Below, in pieces: positions 53,083 to 62,637 of a DNA stretch of 64,000 nucleotides; the first letter of the stretch is position 1, and every line of letters begins with the position of its first letter. The notes under the pieces are model-generated. The model was not told the DNA's origin, did no database searches, and was given only the letters and a program-made list of their open reading frames with translations. A program made the translations under genes and the position numbers. The DNA comes from Cupriavidus sp. BIS7 (GTDB lineage: Bacteria; Pseudomonadota; Gammaproteobacteria; Burkholderiales; Burkholderiaceae). The stretch spans positions 1 through 64,000 of the forward strand of contig NZ_ALOU01000066.1 in NCBI RefSeq assembly GCF_000292345.1, read 5' to 3'.

Positions 53083-53913
53083 ATGACTGATCGTTACTAC
53101 AGCTTCGAATTCTTCCCGCCCAAGACGGCGGAAGGCGCGGAGAAACTGCGCAACACGCGTGCCCAACTGGCGCCGCTGCAGCCCAAGTACATCTCGGTGA
53201 CATTTGGCGCCGGCGGTACCACGCAACAGGGCACGCTGGATGCCGTGCTGGAAATCCAGCGCGAGGGCATCGAGGCCGCGCCGCACCTGTCGTGCGTGGG
53301 CTCCACGCGTGACAGCATCCGGCAGATCCTCAAGACCTACCGCGATGGCGGCATCCGCCATATCGTGGCGCTGCGCGGCGACATGCCGTCCGGCATGGGC
53401 GAGATCGGCGAATTCCGCTATGCCAATGAACTCGTCGAGTTTATCCGCGCGGAGACCGGCGACTGGTTCCAGATCGAGGTGGCTGCCTATCCCGAGTACC
53501 ACCCGCAGGCGCGCTCGCCGCGCCACGATCTCGATAACTTCGTGCGCAAGGTCAAGGCGGGCGCCAACTCGGCCATCACGCAGTACTTCTACAACGCCGA
53601 CGCGTATTTCCGCTTTGTCGACGATGTTCGCGCGATGGGCGTGGAAGTACCGATCGTGCCCGGCATCATGCCGATCACGAACTACTCGCAGCTGATGCGC
53701 TTCTCCGAGATGTGCGGCGCGGAAGTGCCGCGCTGGGTTGCCAAGCGGCTCGAATCGTTTGGCGACGACAAGGAAGCGATCCGCGCATTCGGCCTGGATG
53801 TGGTGACCGACCTGTGCGCGCGCCTGCTCGATGCCGGCGTACCGGGCCTGCACTTCTACACGCTCAACGCGGCTGGCGCCACAAAGGCAATCTGGCAACG
53901 CCTGAAGTTGTAA
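53083..53913 (+). CDS. metF: 5,10-methylenetetrahydrofolate reductase
   Basis: MetF reduces methylene-THF to methyl-THF, the methyl donor for homocysteine. The 276-residue TIM-barrel flavoprotein has YYSFEFFPPKTAEGAEKL, VTFGAGGTTQQGT, IVALRGDMPSGMGE, ITQYFYNADAYFRFVDD and GLHFYTLNAA. It completes the ahcY unit, so homocysteine released by AhcY can be remethylated. Confidence 0.95.
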   Translation: MTDRYYSFEFFPPKTAEGAEKLRNTRAQLAPLQPKYISVTFGAGGTTQQGTLDAVLEIQREGIEAAPHLSCVGSTRDSIRQILKTYRDGGIRHIVALRGDMPSGMGEIGEFRYANELVEFIRAETGDWFQIEVAAYPEYHPQARSPRHDLDNFVRKVKAGANSAITQYFYNADAYFRFVDDVRAMGVEVPIVPGIMPITNYSQLMRFSEMCGAEVPRWVAKRLESFGDDKEAIRAFGLDVVTDLCARLLDAGVPGLHFYTLNAAGATKAIWQRLKL

Positions 53914-53919
53914 TCGACC

Positions 53920-54282
53920 ATGCCCGCCGCGCGCCGCCCGGACCCGTTCATCGAGCATCTGCTTGAACTGATGGCGCCGCTGGCGGCCAATATCGGGGCC
54001 ATCACGGCCAAGCGGATGTTCGGCGGGCACGGGCTGTTCTACGACGGCCTGATGTTCGGGCTGGTCAGCGGCGGGCAATGCTTCCTGAAGGCCGATGACG
54101 TCACGCAGGCGCGCTTCGAAGCCGAAAGCAGCGAACCGTTCCGATACCAGTCTGCACGCCGCGAGGTGACGATGCGTCACTACCTGAGCATGCCGGCCGC
54201 GTGCCTGGAATCGCCTGTGGCGATGACGCCTTGGGCGCGTATGGCGGTCGAGGCCGCATTGCGCCAGGGTAACGCGCGCTGA
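53920..54282 (+). CDS. TfoX/Sxy N-terminal domain protein
   Basis: A 120-residue protein carrying only the N-terminal domain of TfoX/Sxy, a competence regulator in gammaproteobacteria. The blocks are ITAKRMFGGHGLFYDGLMFG, LKADD and FRYQSARREVTMRHYLSMP. Stand-alone versions in betaproteobacteria have no proven role. It starts 6 bases after metF, so it may be the last gene of that unit. Confidence 0.8.
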   Translation: MPAARRPDPFIEHLLELMAPLAANIGAITAKRMFGGHGLFYDGLMFGLVSGGQCFLKADDVTQARFEAESSEPFRYQSARREVTMRHYLSMPAACLESPVAMTPWARMAVEAALRQGNAR

Positions 54283-54324
54283 GCGCCTTGCCATGACCCT
54301 GGCCCAGGGTGTCTACTCGACGCC

Positions 54325-55065
54325 ATGGTCACCGCCACCTTCCGTTTCTACGAGGAACTGAACGATTTCCTGGCGCCAGCGCAGCGCCGCCGGGACCTGT
54401 CGTGCCCCTGTGCGCGCGCCGCCACGGTCAAGCACATGATCGAGGCGCTCGGTGTGCCGCATACGGAGGTGGAGCTGATTCTCGTCAACGGCGAATCGTC
54501 GCCGTTCGAGCGCATCGTGCATGACGGTGACCGCGTCGCCGTCTATCCCAAGTTCGAATCGCTCGATGTCTCGCCGCTGCTGCGCGTCCGCGACTACCCG
54601 CTGCGCGTGATCCGCTTCGTCGCCGATGCGCATCTGGGAGGCCTGGCCCACCTGCTGCGCATGACCGGGTTCGACACGCTATACGACAACCACTACGAGG
54701 ACAGCGAGATCGAGCGCATTGCCGCCGAGGAGAACCGCATCGTGCTGACGCGCGACCGGGAACTGCTCAAGCGCCGCGGCATCACCCACGGGTGCTACGT
54801 GCGGGCGATCAAGTCGTCGCTGCAGGTTCGGGAGATTTTTTCCCGCCTTGACCTTGCGCGCAACGCCAGGCCGTTTTCGCTCTGCCTGGACTGCAACGTG
54901 CCGCTGCATCGCATCGACAAGACGGAAGTGGATGGGCGGGTACCGGAGGGCGTGTTTGAGCGCCACGATCGGTTTGTGACCTGTCCCGAGTGCCGGCGCG
55001 TGTTCTGGGAAGGCTCGCACTGGCGCAGGATGCAGACGCTGGTGGATGACCTTGTGAAAGCCTGA
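54325..55065 (+). CDS. Mut7-C RNase domain protein with ubiquitin-like N-terminus
   Basis: A 246-residue two-domain protein. The first 85 residues resemble the Mut7-C ubiquitin-like domain (ATFRFYEELNDFLAPAQRRR; VYPKFESLDVSPL). The rest is the Mut7-C PIN-like nuclease domain: FVADAHLGGLAHLLRMTGFD and NRIVLTRDRELLKRRGI carry the conserved acidic residues. A zinc ribbon CLDCN...CPECRRVFWEGSHWRRM ends the protein. It is a presumed RNase of unknown target. Confidence 0.82.
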   Translation: MVTATFRFYEELNDFLAPAQRRRDLSCPCARAATVKHMIEALGVPHTEVELILVNGESSPFERIVHDGDRVAVYPKFESLDVSPLLRVRDYPLRVIRFVADAHLGGLAHLLRMTGFDTLYDNHYEDSEIERIAAEENRIVLTRDRELLKRRGITHGCYVRAIKSSLQVREIFSRLDLARNARPFSLCLDCNVPLHRIDKTEVDGRVPEGVFERHDRFVTCPECRRVFWEGSHWRRMQTLVDDLVKA

Positions 55066-55081
55066 AAATCGCCACCTGTTT

Positions 55082-55176
55082 GCTCCCCTCTCCCACTACG
55101 TGGGCGAGGGGAGCAAACCAGCAGCCTTTGAAAGGCTCTTGGCGCCTCTGCCCTTCACACTACGTGGGCGAGGGGA
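55082..55176. repeat. two REP-like palindromes, second degenerate
   Basis: GCTCCCCTCTCCCAC-TAC-GTGGGCGAGGGGAGC (55082-55114) is a near-perfect member of the repeat family. A second, degenerate copy (CCTCTGCCC ... ACGTGGGCGAGGGG, 55145-55174) follows. They fill the convergent spacer between the Mut7-C gene and fau. Confidence 0.8.
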
Positions 55177-55179
55177 GTT

Positions 55180-55788
55180 CTACATCACACCCCGTTCCGT
55201 CACCACCCAGTCCATCGGCAGATCATGCGCCTCCGCCTGCAGCGGTACCTCGCACGCAACAAAGCCGATCCCGATTGCCACCGGCGTGGCGCCAGCGGCC
55301 GCCATCGCGGCCAGCGTCCGGTCGTAGAAGCCGCCACCGTATCCGAGCCGGAACTTATCGGCACTGAAACCGACACAGGGAATCAGTAGTGCGTCGGGCA
55401 TGACTGCCTCGGTGCCGTCGGGCACCGGGATGCCGTAGTGGCCGGTGCGCATCGTCGTGTCCGGGGTCCAGGTATGAAAGTCGAGCGGTGCGCCGGGGCG
55501 GCTCACGACGGGCAGCGCGGCCACGCGGCCGGGCATCGCGGCAAGCCACTGGGCCACCGTGTCGCGCGCGTCGAACTCCTGCTGGATCGGCCAGTAGAAC
55601 CCCAGCCGTTGTACCCCGATGCGTTCGAGCAACGGTGCGAGCGCGGCCGCAATCCGGGTATCGGCAGAGGCGCGATCGGGCAGCGCGGCGCGTAACGCGA
55701 GCAGGCGGCGGCGCACCGTGCGGCGGTCTTCCGGGGCATTGAAATAAAGGCTGTCCGGCCCGTTGTCCGGTGCTTGGTTTGACGGCAT
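55180..55788 (-). CDS. fau: 5-formyltetrahydrofolate cyclo-ligase
   Basis: This enzyme (also called YgfA/FolD-associated MTHFS) converts 5-formyl-THF to methenyl-THF using ATP. The 202 residues include the N-terminal RRRLLALRAALPD, GFYWPIQQEFDA and the ATP-binding FRLGYGGGFYDRTLA. The ATG at 55788 gives the usual family length. The open frame continues 2.5 kb further upstream opposite slt but has no coding character. It is divergent from slt. Confidence 0.92.
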   Translation of the reverse strand: MPSNQAPDNGPDSLYFNAPEDRRTVRRRLLALRAALPDRASADTRIAAALAPLLERIGVQRLGFYWPIQQEFDARDTVAQWLAAMPGRVAALPVVSRPGAPLDFHTWTPDTTMRTGHYGIPVPDGTEAVMPDALLIPCVGFSADKFRLGYGGGFYDRTLAAMAAAGATPVAIGIGFVACEVPLQAEAHDLPMDWVVTERGVM

Positions 55789-55935
55789 GGCGTGCAATAA
55801 TGGCCAGCGAACAGACATCTGAAAACAATGCCGGACGCGCGAATGACGACGCGCGCCGAGTGAAATGAATCCTGCGGGGCTGTTGCGCGACAGGCGTTGC
55901 GTGACAGGCCCGCGACCTGACAAGGAATACCCAGA

Positions 55936-57903
55936 ATGCCGAAGGGAGTATATCTGCGCCATGCCGGCCGCATCGCCTGGCTTGCGTTCGCAGGTGCGTT
56001 GCTGGCCACGCCGGCCTATGCGCAAAAGCGTTTGCCCGCGCCTCAGAAGACGGTGCAGCAACAGCCGCCCGCACTGACCATTCCGACGGACCCGGATGAC
56101 GCCTTCGTGGCGCTGCGCGACGCTGCCCGCAAGAATGACGCCGACCGGGCCGCTGCCATCTCGGCCACGCTGGTCGATTACCCGATTCCGTCGTACGTCG
56201 AGTACTTCCGCATCAAGTCGCAGATGTTCGATTCGAGCGGCCAGGCCCGGATCGACACGCCCGACGCCGAGATCGCCGCGTTCCTGCAGCGCTACCAGGG
56301 CGAGGCGATTGCCGACCGCATGCGCAATGACTGGCTGCTGGTGCTGGGCAAGAAACGCGACTGGGCCAATTTCGATGTCCAGTATCCGCAGTTCGTGCTG
56401 AAGGACGACTCCCAGGTGGAGTGCTATGCACTGCTGTCTCGCGCGCTGAAGGGCCAGAACGTGGCCGCCGAATCGCGTGCGGCGCTGGTGGACCCGCGCT
56501 ACTACGGCGAAGGCTGTGTCGACCTGATCAACTACCTCGCGCAGAGCCAGCAGATCCAGCGCGGCGACGTGGCCTTCCAGGCGCGCCAGGCGCTGGAGCA
56601 GAACTACACGACGCTGGCCGGCAAGATCGCCGCCGCCTTGCCCGATGCGCGCGTGGACGGCGACTCGCTGGCCACCGTGGTCAAGATGGCGCGCACGGAT
56701 CCCAGCCAGGCCGCTTCCTATCTGGGAACGATTTCCGGCAACCTGTCGCGCGACGAGCAGGGCGCGGCGTGGGGCGTGGTCGGCCAGTTTGCCGCCAAGA
56801 AGCTGATGCCCGAGGCGGCCGGCTACTACCGCCGCCAGATGGACCTGGGCGGCAACCAATGGCTGTCCGACGAAACGCAGGAGTGGCGCGTGCGCGCCGC
56901 GCTGCGTCAGGGTGACTGGAAGCAGGTGCGCCAGTCCATTGAGTTGATGCGCCCCGAACTGCGTGCCAAGGACCCGGCGTGGACGTACTGGTACGGCCGC
57001 GCGCTCAAGGCCGATGGCCGCAACAATGACGCCCAGCAGCAGTTCCAGTCGATCGCGGGCCAGTTCAACTTCTACGGCCAGCTTGCCAGCGAGGAGCTGG
57101 GCAACCGTATCACGCTGCCGCCGCGGACCACGGTCAGCGACGCGGACGCGATGGCGATGCGCACGCGCCCCGGCTTCGTGCGTGCGCAGAAGTTCTATGA
57201 CCTGAACCTTCGCTTCGAAGGCAATCGCGAGTGGAACTGGGAACTGCGTGGCATGAGCGACCGCGAACTGCTGGCCGCGGCCGAGTACGCGCGCAAGATC
57301 GAACTGCTCGATCGCACCGTCAACACGTCCGACCGTACGAAGGCCGAACACGATTTCGCCCAGCGGTTCCCGATGCCGTATCGCGACATCATGCAGCGCG
57401 CCACCGACGAAGTCGGCCTCGACATGGCCTGGGCCTATGGCCTGATCCGTCAGGAATCGCGCTTCATCATGAACGCACGGTCGTCGGCGGGCGCACATGG
57501 CTTGATGCAAGTGATGCCGGCCACGGCCAAGTACGTGGCGCGCAAGATCGGCATGGCCGATTTTTCGCCCACGATGATGGGAGACCCCAACATCAACATC
57601 ATGCTCGGCACCAACTACATGAGCATGGTGCTGACGGACCTGGACAGCTCCTGGACGCTGGCGTCGGCTGGCTACAACGCTGGCCCGGGCCGGCCCAAGG
57701 CGTGGCGTGCAAGCCTGTCGCGCCCCGTGGAAGGCGCGATCTTTGCAGAGACGATCCCGTTCACCGAGACGCGGACGTACGTGAAGAATGTGCTTTCGAA
57801 CGCTACGTACTATGCTGCATTGATGAGTGGCCGGCCCCAGTCGCTGAAAGACCGCCTGGGAATGGTCGCGCCGTCCTCGGTTACGACGACCAGCCTTCCC
57901 TGA
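55936..57903 (+). CDS. slt: soluble lytic murein transglycosylase
   Basis: A 655-residue Slt70-like enzyme that cleaves peptidoglycan to anhydro-muropeptides, the substrates of the AmpG permease encoded at 10.3 kb. A signal peptide (about 1-31, ending PAYAQ) leads to a long superhelical region (residues about 50-470) and the catalytic domain with the Glu in GLIRQESRFIMNARSSAGA, HGLMQVMPATAKYVA and ASAGYNAGPGRPKAWR. A start nearer the signal (MPKGVYLRHAG) fits well. It is divergent from fau. Confidence 0.93.
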   Translation: MPKGVYLRHAGRIAWLAFAGALLATPAYAQKRLPAPQKTVQQQPPALTIPTDPDDAFVALRDAARKNDADRAAAISATLVDYPIPSYVEYFRIKSQMFDSSGQARIDTPDAEIAAFLQRYQGEAIADRMRNDWLLVLGKKRDWANFDVQYPQFVLKDDSQVECYALLSRALKGQNVAAESRAALVDPRYYGEGCVDLINYLAQSQQIQRGDVAFQARQALEQNYTTLAGKIAAALPDARVDGDSLATVVKMARTDPSQAASYLGTISGNLSRDEQGAAWGVVGQFAAKKLMPEAAGYYRRQMDLGGNQWLSDETQEWRVRAALRQGDWKQVRQSIELMRPELRAKDPAWTYWYGRALKADGRNNDAQQQFQSIAGQFNFYGQLASEELGNRITLPPRTTVSDADAMAMRTRPGFVRAQKFYDLNLRFEGNREWNWELRGMSDRELLAAAEYARKIELLDRTVNTSDRTKAEHDFAQRFPMPYRDIMQRATDEVGLDMAWAYGLIRQESRFIMNARSSAGAHGLMQVMPATAKYVARKIGMADFSPTMMGDPNINIMLGTNYMSMVLTDLDSSWTLASAGYNAGPGRPKAWRASLSRPVEGAIFAETIPFTETRTYVKNVLSNATYYAALMSGRPQSLKDRLGMVAPSSVTTTSLP

Positions 57904-57994
57904 GCCTGAACCGGCACTCTGACGGGGCGGTGGGCCCCGTGGCCACGGACGCGCGCATCGACGCCTGCGTAACGTGATCGTCACGGAGCCCACC

Positions 57995-59017
57995 ATGCAG
58001 ACCAGCAATGTTCTCGTCATCGGGGGCGCCGGTTTCATCGGCAGCCACCTCGTCTCCCGCCTGGCCGGAGCGGCCAGCGCCTCCGGCGCGCCGCTCGATC
58101 CGGCCACCAATCCCGATAGTCCCATCGCGCCCGACCGCATCATCGTCGGCACGCGCAATATCGAGCATGCCCAGCACCTGCTGCTGCTGCCACGCGTGGA
58201 GGTGGTCGAGCTCGGCCTGGCCGACGATGCCGTGCTTGACGATGCGATCGGCTCGCTTGGCGTCGATGGCATCGTCGTCAACCTGGTGGGTGTGCTGCAC
58301 GGTGACCGCGGCGAACCCTACGGCCCGCAGTTTGCCGCCGCGCATGTCTACCTGCCGCGCCAGCTTGCCGATGCCTGCAAGCGCACCGGGGTCCGCCGGT
58401 TGATTCACATGAGCGCGCTTGGCGCCGACGTGGAAGGCCCGTCGATGTATCTGCGCAGCAAGGGCGAGGGCGAGCGCATCGTGCGGGACAGCGGGCTGGA
58501 CTGGACGATCTTCCGGCCGTCCGTCGTATTCGGCCCCGACGACCATTTCCTGAACCTGTTCGCCCAGTTGCAGCAGATGGCGCCCGTGGTGCCGCTGGCA
58601 TGCGCCCACGCGCGGTTCCAGCCAGTGTTCGTGATGGATGTGGTGCAGGCCTTCGTCAATGCCATGGTCAATCCGGAGACGGTGGGCCAAACCTACGACA
58701 TCGGCGGGCCACAGGTCTATACGCTGGAGGAGCTGGTGCGCTTTGCCGGCCAGGCGTCCGGCCATCCAAGGCCTGTCATCGCGCTGCCCGACGCGCTGGC
58801 ACGGATACAGGCTGCGGTGCTCGAACACATGCCGGGCGGAGCGGTGCTGTCGCGCGACAATCTCGACTCGATGCGGCTCGACAACGTGCTGGCGCACCCG
58901 ATGGCGTCGGAGCTTGGCCTGCATCCGGTCAGCCTGGAGGTGGTGATGACGGACGTGCTGTCCGGCCGCAATCGCGATAACGTGCTGCAGGTCATGCGCG
59001 GCAGTGTGCATCGTTGA
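57995..59017 (+). CDS. NDUFA9-like NAD(P)-binding SDR
   Basis: A 340-residue atypical SDR of the complex I NDUFA9 subunit family. The dinucleotide loop is VLVIGGAGFIGSHLVSRLAG; RRLIHMSALGADVEGPSMYL lacks a normal YxxxK, as in the atypical group. TIFRPSVVFGPDDHFLNLFA follows. The ATG at 57995 with GGAG 8 bases upstream is preferred over the GTG at 57974. It may act as a quinone- or lipid-related chaperone or oxidoreductase; the function is unproven. Confidence 0.82.
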   Translation: MQTSNVLVIGGAGFIGSHLVSRLAGAASASGAPLDPATNPDSPIAPDRIIVGTRNIEHAQHLLLLPRVEVVELGLADDAVLDDAIGSLGVDGIVVNLVGVLHGDRGEPYGPQFAAAHVYLPRQLADACKRTGVRRLIHMSALGADVEGPSMYLRSKGEGERIVRDSGLDWTIFRPSVVFGPDDHFLNLFAQLQQMAPVVPLACAHARFQPVFVMDVVQAFVNAMVNPETVGQTYDIGGPQVYTLEELVRFAGQASGHPRPVIALPDALARIQAAVLEHMPGGAVLSRDNLDSMRLDNVLAHPMASELGLHPVSLEVVMTDVLSGRNRDNVLQVMRGSVHR

Positions 59018-59170
59018 CGCACGGCTGCGCAGTCCGATGTGATCCTGGCTCACAGGCTTGCGAACGCATTTCGTTTGGAATGTGCTGCCCGAGGCCGATA
59101 GAATGATCGGTTCGCGGCTGCGCCGCCGCGCCCGCGAATTCTTCCGATCTCCGTCCCCCAAGGATCTGCG

Positions 59171-59860
59171 ATGAAGCTTGTCATCGGCAACAAAAACTAC
59201 TCCTCCTGGTCGCTGCGCCCATGGATGCTGTTGCGCCAGGCCGGCATTGATTTCGAGGAAATCCCGGTACGCCTGTTCACGAAGGAATTCGCGGCCGAGA
59301 TCGCGCGCTACTCGCCGGCCGGCAAGGTGCCAGCGCTGATCGACGGTGATGTGACCGTGTGGGATTCGCTGTCGATTTGCGAATACGTCGCCGAGCGCTT
59401 TCCGGCCAAGGCGCTGTGGCCCGTGGACGCCGCCGCGCGTGCGGTGGCGCGTTCGGTCTGCGCCGAGATGCATTCGGGCTTTGGCGACCTGCGCAGCCAG
59501 ATGCCGATGAACGTGACGGCCATTCTGCCGGGCCTGGGCTGGAATGTGGCCGTGCAGCGCGATATCGACCGCATTGCCGCCATCTGGACCGACCTGCGCA
59601 CGCGCCATGGCGCCTCGGGCCCGTTCCTGTTCGGCAGCTTCACGATTGCCGACGCGTTCTACGCGCCGGTGGTCAGCCGCTTTGCCACCTACGGCGTGCA
59701 CCTGCCCGAAGTGGCGAAGGCCTACGCGGACTTCGTGCTGGCGCTGCCGGTGATGCAGGAATGGGTGGCCGCGGCGCGCGAGGAGCGGGATTTCGTTCCG
59801 TCCGACGAACCGTATCGCACCGCGCCGGACCGTCCGGACGCCATCATCGTTTCGGGCTGA
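59171..59860 (+). CDS. glutathione S-transferase family protein
   Basis: A 229-residue GST. The thioredoxin-like domain begins MKLVIGNKNYSSWSLRPWML, with the catalytic Ser/Cys position as Ser and GKVPALIDGDVTVWDSLSI for glutathione binding. An all-helical C-domain follows. The wording NKNYSSWSLRPW is that of the maleylacetoacetate-isomerase-like group common in betaproteobacteria. The substrate is unknown. It ends 3 bases before cca. Confidence 0.84.
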   Translation: MKLVIGNKNYSSWSLRPWMLLRQAGIDFEEIPVRLFTKEFAAEIARYSPAGKVPALIDGDVTVWDSLSICEYVAERFPAKALWPVDAAARAVARSVCAEMHSGFGDLRSQMPMNVTAILPGLGWNVAVQRDIDRIAAIWTDLRTRHGASGPFLFGSFTIADAFYAPVVSRFATYGVHLPEVAKAYADFVLALPVMQEWVAAAREERDFVPSDEPYRTAPDRPDAIIVSG

Positions 59861-59863
59861 CCC

Positions 59864-61105
59864 ATGCAGGTGTACGCAGTCGGCGGGGCCATCCGCGACA
59901 AACTGCTCGGACTGTCGAGCCAGGACCGTGACTACGTCGTGGTGGGCGCCACGCCCGCCGCGATGGAGGCTGCCGGCTTCAAGCCGGTGGGCAAGGACTT
60001 CCCGGTCTTTCTGCATCCGGTAACGAAGGCCGAGTACGCGCTGGCGCGCACCGAGCGCAAGACCGCCGTTGGCTACAAGGGTTTTGCGTTCTACACGGGC
60101 GCCGACGTGACGCTTGAGGAAGACCTCGTGCGGCGCGACCTGACCATCAACGCCATGGCGCAGGCCGTGGACGAGCACGGCAACCTGGTCGGCCCCGTCA
60201 TCGACCCGTATGGCGGCCAGAAGGACCTGGCCGCGCGCCAGTTCCGCCACGTGTCAGAGGCGTTTGCCGAAGACCCTGTGAGGATCCTGCGCGCAGCACG
60301 TTTCGCCGCGCGCTTCCAAAGTTTCGCCGTGGCACCGGAAACGGTCGCGCTGATGCGCAAGATGGCCGATGAGGGCGAGGTGGATGCGCTGGTGCCCGAG
60401 CGCGTCTGGCAGGAACTGGCGCGCGGGCTGATGGAGGACATGCCGTCGCGCATGTTCGATGTGCTGCGCGAGTGCGGCGCACTCGCGCGCCTGCTGCCCG
60501 AGCTGGACAGGCTCTGGGGCGTGCCGCAGCGCGCGGACTACCATCCGGAGGTCGATACCGGCGTGCACGTGATGATGGTCATCGACTACGCGGCAAGCGT
60601 GGGCGCGCCGTTGCCGGTGCGCTTCGCCGCGCTGGCGCACGATCTTGGCAAGGGCACCACGCCCGATCATGTGCTGCCGCGCCATATCGGCCATGAACAA
60701 CGCAGTGTCGATCTGCTGGAAGCCGTCTGCCAGCGCCTGCGCGTGCCGAATGATTGCCGCGAATTGGCTGTGGTGGTGGCGCGCGAGCACGGCAATATTC
60801 ATCGCTGCACCGAGTTTGGCGCTGCAGCGCTGACGCGTCTGGTGGAGCGGTGCGATGCGTTGCGCAAGCCGGAGCGCTTTGCCGAGATACTGCTGGCCTG
60901 CGAGGCCGACGCACGCGGGCGCCTGGGATTCGAGCAGAAAGACTATCCGCAAACGGCGCTGCTGCTGGCCGCGCGCGAAGCGGCGGCATCCGTGGACGCC
61001 GGCGCCATCGCAAAGGCCTGCGGGGACAGGGTCGACCTGATCAGGGACCGCGTGCACCAGGCGCGCGTGGCGGCGGTGGCGCAGCAGCTGGCGTTGTCGG
61101 AATAA
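59864..61105 (+). CDS. cca: multifunctional CCA tRNA nucleotidyltransferase
   Basis: Cca adds the 3'-CCA to tRNAs and, in this form, also has phosphohydrolase activity. The 413-residue product has the nucleotidyltransferase motif YAVGGAIRDKLLG, SQDRDYVVVG, RRDLTINAMAQAVDEHGNL and the HD domain RFAALAHDLGKGTTP. The HD domain identifies the multifunctional proteobacterial class. Confidence 0.94.
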   Translation: MQVYAVGGAIRDKLLGLSSQDRDYVVVGATPAAMEAAGFKPVGKDFPVFLHPVTKAEYALARTERKTAVGYKGFAFYTGADVTLEEDLVRRDLTINAMAQAVDEHGNLVGPVIDPYGGQKDLAARQFRHVSEAFAEDPVRILRAARFAARFQSFAVAPETVALMRKMADEGEVDALVPERVWQELARGLMEDMPSRMFDVLRECGALARLLPELDRLWGVPQRADYHPEVDTGVHVMMVIDYAASVGAPLPVRFAALAHDLGKGTTPDHVLPRHIGHEQRSVDLLEAVCQRLRVPNDCRELAVVVAREHGNIHRCTEFGAAALTRLVERCDALRKPERFAEILLACEADARGRLGFEQKDYPQTALLLAAREAAASVDAGAIAKACGDRVDLIRDRVHQARVAAVAQQLALSE

Positions 61106-61135
61106 GAGAGGCGTATCGAATGCTGTCGGTTGGCT

Positions 61136-61161
61136 CCCCTCTCCCGCGCGCGGGAGAGGGG
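61136..61161. repeat. REP-like palindrome with following G-rich tail
   Basis: A perfect 13-bp inverted repeat CCCCTCTCCCGCG / CGCGGGAGAGGGG is followed by short tandem CAGGGG/AGGGG units up to about 61183. It is the fifth family locus in the window, in the convergent spacer between cca and the DUF2905 gene. Confidence 0.82.
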
Positions 61162-61214
61162 CAGGGGCAGGGGAGGGGAGGGGGCCAGCGCTGGAACAAC
61201 TACAGCAATCGCGA

Positions 61215-61409
61215 CTACAACAATCGCCCAATCACCAGCGCCACCAGCGACAACACAATCGTCGAGGCGAACGGAAGTACATAATCGCGCCCGAACAGCC
61301 GGAACCGCACGTCTCCCGGCAGGCGCCCAAGTCCGATCTTCTGCAGCCACGGTAGCGAGGCCGACAGCACGATCACGCAGAGGAATATGGTGAACGTCCA
61401 GCGCAACAT
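61215..61409 (-). CDS. DUF2905 small membrane protein
   Basis: A 64-residue protein with two hydrophobic helices (about 4-22 and 46-63) and the family block WLQKIGLGRLPGDVRFRLFG between them. Function is unknown. It begins 3 bases after the stop of the methyltransferase gene, so the two are co-transcribed. Confidence 0.85.
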   Translation of the reverse strand: MLRWTFTIFLCVIVLSASLPWLQKIGLGRLPGDVRFRLFGRDYVLPFASTIVLSLVALVIGRLL

Positions 61410-61412
61410 GGC

Positions 61413-62621
61413 TTAGTCGATGTCCTGAAGCGCGAACGCGCGATCGCCGCGCGCGAAGCCGTCGAGCGGCAATGCATCGTCGATACCGCGCGTGAGCGCG
61501 ATGACCTTGAACAGCTCGCCCATCTCCGCTTCCGACAGCAGCTTCTGTACCGCGTTGGCCTGTGGCAGGAACGCGCGTGCGTCGCTCGGGTCCAGCGACA
61601 TCATCAGGTCGGTGATGCCGGCATTCATCAGGAAACGCGCCTGCGAGGCAAAGCCGGACACGCTCAGGCCGGCCTCGACGGCCGCATGGGCGATGCCGCT
61701 GAAGTTCACGTGCGCGGTAATGTCCTGCAGCCCCGGGTAGAGGAACGGGTCCGGGTGGGCGTGGTGCCGGTAGTGGCACATCAGCGTGCCGCCCGTGCGG
61801 TGCGGGTGGTAGTACTCCGGCGCCGGGAAGCCGTAGTCGATGAAAAAGGCCGCGCCACGCGCGAGCATCGCACCCACGGCGCGCGTGAAGCCTTCCGCCT
61901 CGGCATGGGTCTCGGTGACGAAATCGTGGTCGCCGAGAATCGTGTGCAGCACGGCGGGAAGCGCGCCGTCTTCCAGCGGCCGGTCCTCGAAGGTGAAGGT
62001 CTCGGCGCCGGGCTTGCCGTCCTTGCCGCAGACCACACCACGTTCATGCCAGCGTCCGCCAATGCGCGCGAACAGCCGTACCGGCATCGCGTCGAGCACC
62101 TCGTTGCCGATCACCACGCCTTCGAAGCGGTCGGGCAGGGCGTCCAGCCAGGTGACGCGCCCGGCCAGATGCGGGGCGCGCTGGGCAAGCGTGTCCTGCT
62201 GGCGCGTGCGCAGTTCGCCCGACAACTCGACGATCTGGTACGTATCGGGCAACGCGTCCTCGGCTTCCAGCGCAAGCAGCAGGTCGGCGGCCAGCCGGCC
62301 CGTGCCGGCACCGAATTCCATCACGCGCGGCAGGTTCATGCGGATCAGCGGCGCGAACTGGCGCGCCAGGGTGCGCGCAAAGAACGGCGTCAGTTCGGGG
62401 GCGGTGATGAAGTCGCTGCCATCGTTGACGTCGCGGCCGAACTTGGCCGCGCCGCCACTGTAGTAGCCGAGCCGCGGCGCGTAGAGCGCCAGCGACATGT
62501 AGCGGTCGAAGCCGATCCAGCCGCCGGCGGCATCAATGGCGCCCGCAATAGAGACGGAAAGAGCCGCGGAGGCGTCGAGCGCATCGGCGGAGGGAAGGGG
62601 TAGACTAGCAACTTTCTGCAT
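61413..62621 (-). CDS. MidA/NDUFAF7-family SAM-dependent methyltransferase
   Basis: A 402-residue class I methyltransferase related to mitochondrial NDUFAF7 (MidA), which methylates an arginine of a complex I subunit. The motifs are FDRYMSLALYAPRLGYYSGG, GDFITAPE-like (GSDFITAPELTPFFA), VMEFGAGTGRLAADLL, VVIGNEVLDAMPVRLF and FFIDYGFPAPEYYHP. The ATG at 62621 is preferred, leaving 16 bases to the divergent SDR start. The bacterial substrate is unknown. Confidence 0.86.
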   Translation of the reverse strand: MQKVASLPLPSADALDASAALSVSIAGAIDAAGGWIGFDRYMSLALYAPRLGYYSGGAAKFGRDVNDGSDFITAPELTPFFARTLARQFAPLIRMNLPRVMEFGAGTGRLAADLLLALEAEDALPDTYQIVELSGELRTRQQDTLAQRAPHLAGRVTWLDALPDRFEGVVIGNEVLDAMPVRLFARIGGRWHERGVVCGKDGKPGAETFTFEDRPLEDGALPAVLHTILGDHDFVTETHAEAEGFTRAVGAMLARGAAFFIDYGFPAPEYYHPHRTGGTLMCHYRHHAHPDPFLYPGLQDITAHVNFSGIAHAAVEAGLSVSGFASQARFLMNAGITDLMMSLDPSDARAFLPQANAVQKLLSEAEMGELFKVIALTRGIDDALPLDGFARGDRAFALQDID

Positions 62622-62637
62622 ACCGCGAATTGTAGCA

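Noticed and set aside
55180..58281. A 1033-codon open frame on the minus strand
   Set aside because: Only the last 202 codons (fau) have protein-family character; the rest is antisense to slt.
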